A stretch of 64,000 bases of DNA from contig JAPFBE010000013.1 in assembly GCA_034336665.1 (NCBI GenBank), positions 16,161,056 to 16,225,055 of the forward strand. Direction: 5' to 3'. The first letter of the stretch is position 1. Each line of letters opens with the position of its first letter. The notes beneath the pieces are model-generated. The model made no database searches, had not been told where the DNA came from, and worked only from the letters and a program-made list of their open reading frames with translations. Source of the stretch: Luscinia megarhynchos. Lineage: Eukaryota; Chordata; Aves; Passeriformes; Turdidae. Below are positions 60,776-64,000 of this stretch, piece after piece. Position numbers and translations under genes: made by a program.

Positions 60776-62756
60776 GTAAGTAAGGCTGCATCAAGAAAAG
60801 TATTGCTTTACTTTTTTCACCTGTAGCTGTATTATACAGGTCTGTCTAAACACACACTGTGGAGTCATATCCCTGATATGTTGTGGCTCAGGGAAGTGCC
60901 TCCTCCAGCCTCTGGTGGACTTGTGTCTATTGCTGCAAAGATCCTGAGAGCTGGGGAAAAAAATGTAAGGGCTGGATGGGGGTTCAGAGGTGAAGAGACT
61001 TTTCAGAAGAAACAGAACACTCTGATCATAGTCTGGAAAGGGAATAACTTGAGGTTAGTTCTCTTTGTATTCCTCTGATGGTGCTTGTGACCATCTCTGT
61101 GAGGAGGTGTGAAGAACAATTTCTCTGGGATGGAAATGTGGTTTATTGAGGGAATTCTGTGCCAGAAATTTCCATTGTAGCAGTACCAATAAAGGGTGGG
61201 GTGAAGAGGTTCTAAGAGTTTGGTGGAGGTTTTGTTTTTCTTTGATCCTTCAAAACAGTATGGGCTGGTTTATTTATCTGAACTGATATCAGTGGTATTC
61301 TATTTATCCACAGAAAAAGTGCAACTGAAGTTGGCACAGGTTTAAAAAAAATATTTCTATTTTAAGCACCTGTCCATCAAGTGTCTTATCATAAATTCAT
61401 TTCAGGAGAGATCACTAAGTGACACCTTTTCATCACTATCAAATTTGATTTGGACAAAAGACATTGACATAAGACTCACTGAGTCTTATCTCAACATCTT
61501 CGTCATCATTTGTGAAGAACAGACTTTTCCTATCTCTGCACATAATTTAGGACCACAGTCTTAAATTGTGGTCTGAAACAAAAAATATTTTGCTTTTATA
61601 GAAAATTAATCTGAAGGTTTGGATGTTAGCTGCTTTTTCTTCTGTCTGTGAGAAACCTGCTTATCACCCAGAGGAAATAGTTAAAATGGCTCTTCCCATC
61701 AGGATGCTGATACTGATCTAGGGTGTCTTTAATAAGTACTTTTATAAGAGGCTGGTAAGCCTGACTAGTCTATTGGTGAGCAATTAGCACTGTGCAGGAT
61801 TCTTTCTCCACCCCAGACAGGTTTTTTGACAAAATTATGATGGGACTGTATATAACAACACTTGAACTACAGAAGAAACTATAATTTCCTAAATAGGACT
61901 ACAAATTCCTAAATGGGGATTACAAATTATAGTCCAGAATAATAAACAGGGATTAGCTAATTAAATTTTACCTGTGCATGCTACATTCTGTGTCTTGTTC
62001 CTGTTTTAGTTAGAAGACTAATACATGAGTGAGTTGCTTTAAACAAAAACTATAGTGCTCTCATTTTCAAACTCAATTAAAAGTAATTACCATTTTAAAA
62101 AAAACTTTTTCAAGGCAGGGAATTGCAGGATTACACTTTTGCATGTTCTCACAAGTTCCTTTCTCTTGGCATGCAAGCAAGTTGCCAGTCATCATAGAAA
62201 GTGTTTTGGCAGTACCTTCCTGACACTTCTGTGTGGGAGGTGTAAGAAGAAATAAGGAGTTTGCTCTGTGCTGCAACCATTCTTTCAAGAAGTGATTTTT
62301 GAGATGGTAGAAGATTTCCAAAGGAGAGAATAGCAAGAGTTATAAAATGGCCTTTTAAAAAAATATTTAAGAGTTTTTACTATATGAGCAGTAGCCTGTT
62401 GTGAACAGGCTTATGTGCTGTATATGATCCCACTTCCACCCAACTCCAGCCTCCTAGAACCCAAATTCTGTGCCTCAGATGCTTTCAGGGAGGCTTTCCT
62501 GGCTTGTGCCTGGAGCCCTTTGGGTGGGGAGCAGCCAGGAGCAGAAAGGAGGAGTGATGCCCCAGTCACAGCTGTCTGCTCCTAAATGACACCTGCAAGC
62601 CTTGGTAAGTCAGGTTTCCTTGGACTCTGCACAAATTCTGCCAGGTCTAATGAAGAGTGGATGGTGCCCACCTCGTGGAGCCTCCCAGCTGAGTCTGAGC
62701 TGCCTCTCCAGAGCTCCATCCTCCCCTGCCCAAGACAGTGCTGACATACCCCAGGT
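60776..62756. other. Non-coding sequence
   Basis: Mostly AT-rich unique sequence. A TTG/GTAAGT donor-like site at 62603/62604 follows a GC-richer stretch. Its preceding frame stops after a short run, so no exon is claimed. Confidence 0.55.
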
Positions 62757-62781
62757 GATCACAAACACCCTGTTTGTGATC
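62757..62781. repeat. Perfect inverted repeat, 11-bp arms, 3-nt loop
   Basis: GATCACAAACA and TGTTTGTGATC are exact reverse complements around CCC. The tight spacing makes this one of the strongest hairpins seen in the window. No T run follows as a Pol III terminator would need, and no function is recognised. Confidence 0.95.
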
Positions 62782-62967
62782 CTTGTTTAAAAAACACAAC
62801 TCCCAATATGACCCCACCCCAGTCTCCTCTGTCCAAGCTGGTGTGATGCCTGTTTCTGCTCCTGCAAATAAGCAAAACTTCGCAGCCCTTCCCCACGTGC
62901 ATGATGGTTCCACCATCAAGTACAGCTTGGGATGATGCCACTTCCCATTTTTGGAGTTTTATGCAGG
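62782..62967. other. Non-coding sequence between the hairpin and the CR1 tail
   Basis: No recognised feature. It may include unrecognisable CR1 sequence upstream of the tail. Confidence 0.55.
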
Positions 62968-63030
62968 GCCAGAAGCTTGATTGTCCTTGTGGATACCTTC
63001 CAACTCAGGATATCCTGTGATTCTATGATT
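62968..63030 (+). repeat. CR1 LINE 3' tail fragment
   Basis: CTTGATTGTCCTTGTGG, then ATACCTTCCAACTCAGGATAT and CCTGTGATTCTATGATT, match the last bases of a CR1 subfamily (CCTTGTGGGTCCCTTCCAACTCAGGATATTCTGTGATTCTATGA). Only about 60 bp survive, as expected of a severely 5'-truncated insertion. Confidence 0.85.
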
Positions 63031-64000
63031 TCTTCTTGCTTCATCCTGCCAGGAAGGGAGATATTTACACTAATGGCCACAGCCTTGTGTGTAATCCCAG
63101 AGCACAACCTGAGTCCTTTTTTGGATAAAGGCTGGAGTCTTCACTGCTCTTTTCAGCAGTCTTGCCTCTTTACTTTAACCCTACCTAAGGAAGGAAGCAG
63201 CAGAGTGACACATTGTTATCATGGCTTGTGTGATGATAAATACACTGCTGGGTGACTAAAATCACTTCGTCTTCCCCATGATAGCCTTAAGTCCAAATAA
63301 AGTCTCAAGAAGGAGGAGAAAAGATGTCTTTTACAGGAACAGCAAGCATGCAAAGCTTATTTCCTGGAAAGAATGCTCTGTGTGCAAGATCTTTGATGTG
63401 TGAAGGTTTTAAAGGCACATGGGAAAAGGTAGGAGTCCAAAATCCAGACATTTTATTTTTGAAAGAGAAATATTTTTCCAATACTTTCAGTACATTATTT
63501 TTTCCTACTTAGTTTCTTCTGTGTTTTGAGGCCACATGAGTTTCTGATTCCCAGACAACAGGATCAGAATCAAAGTCTTTTCTGTGACCCCCATTCCCCT
63601 CCACCTACACTGTGCTCTTTTCCTCCTTGCTGCCCTCCTCCTCCTTTTGCATGAGCTGTCTGGACACTTGGCTGTTATCTCACAGTCACTTGCCCCACAA
63701 ACCACTGAATGAAAGGGTTCATCTGCAGCACCCAAGAAAGAAACATTGGCACAAACATTCATAAAAGTCAATTCCAAGGAAATGCAAGGAAATTGCTGTA
63801 GTTCTATTGAAACTAAATCTAAAAGCTCACTCTGTGCTTCCACTTCCCTATTTCCAGCTGCCTCATGCAGAACTTCCCCTCCTCACCTGTTTTATCTTTC
63901 TTTGTGCCCCAGCTCCACACAGCTGCCAGACATGAACTCTTCCCAGCCAAACTCACTCACTCTCATGGATGCTCTGCTCTCCTGGAAGGAGGCAGGTTTA
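63031..64000. other. Non-coding sequence at right edge
   Basis: No supported gene. 63580-63660 is pyrimidine-rich on the plus strand. A minus-strand donor-like AAACAG/GTGAGG lies near 63884, so a minus-strand exon ending there could extend beyond or near the window edge, but no reading frame is claimed. Confidence 0.5.

Noticed and set aside
1..64000. CRISPR arrays, operons, prophage or bacterial genes
   Set aside because: No spaced repeat arrays, ribosome-binding sites or dense coding exist. The repeats identify vertebrate, probably avian, nuclear DNA.

Overview
This is vertebrate nuclear DNA, and the transposable elements point to a bird. The base composition is AT-rich and CpG-poor by eye. 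The clearest repeats are 3'-truncated CR1 LINE copies with the short tandem tail typical of avian CR1, and a long terminal repeat (LTR) of the abundant avian ERVL-like type. No operon structure, bacterial gene or dense coding is present. The exact species cannot be told from the sequence.

No protein-coding gene, tRNA or rRNA can be supported. Open reading frames longer than 60 codons are scattered on both strands, overlap in several frames, mostly lack family resemblance, and often begin with non-ATG codons. They behave like chance ORFs. The window is best read as a gene desert or part of one or more very long introns.

Layout. (1) 1-7.6 kb: unique sequence with a CR1 3' end at 1163-1526 (+) and a weak candidate coding exon on the minus strand at 3313-3466. 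(2) 7.6-21.5 kb: simple A-rich and TA/TG-rich tracts and two decayed MIR/CORE-SINE-like fragments at about 15.3 and 16.3 kb. (3) 21.5-30.1 kb: a GC-rich patch with splice-like borders at 21536-21765, an (AAAAAC)n-type repeat at 24.5 kb and an old CR1 piece near 26.4 kb. (4) 30129-30705: a nearly complete solo LTR (+), with a TATA box and a decayed 5-bp target-site duplication. (5) 30.7-39 kb: mostly unique sequence. (6) 39.0-45.1 kb: a (TA)n microsatellite, a second LTR-like block on the minus strand (CCAAT, TATA and AATAAA in order), a diverged 90-bp direct duplication with copies at 42671 and 43926, a recursive-splice-like junction at 43591/43592 (-), and the largest CR1 copy (44431-45070, -). 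(7) 45.1-64 kb: unique sequence with a microexon-like acceptor/donor pair at 47741-47760, three small exact or near-exact structures (inverted repeats at 51831 and 62757, tandem duplication at 53818), a terminal LTR scrap at 54139 (-), a candidate exon at 60637-60775 (+) and a 60-bp CR1 tail at 62968 (+).

No undescribed system with strong evidence was found. The most testable leads are the splice-like signals, which suggest the window may lie inside a long transcribed unit, perhaps on the minus strand. The perfect inverted repeats are also easy to check.
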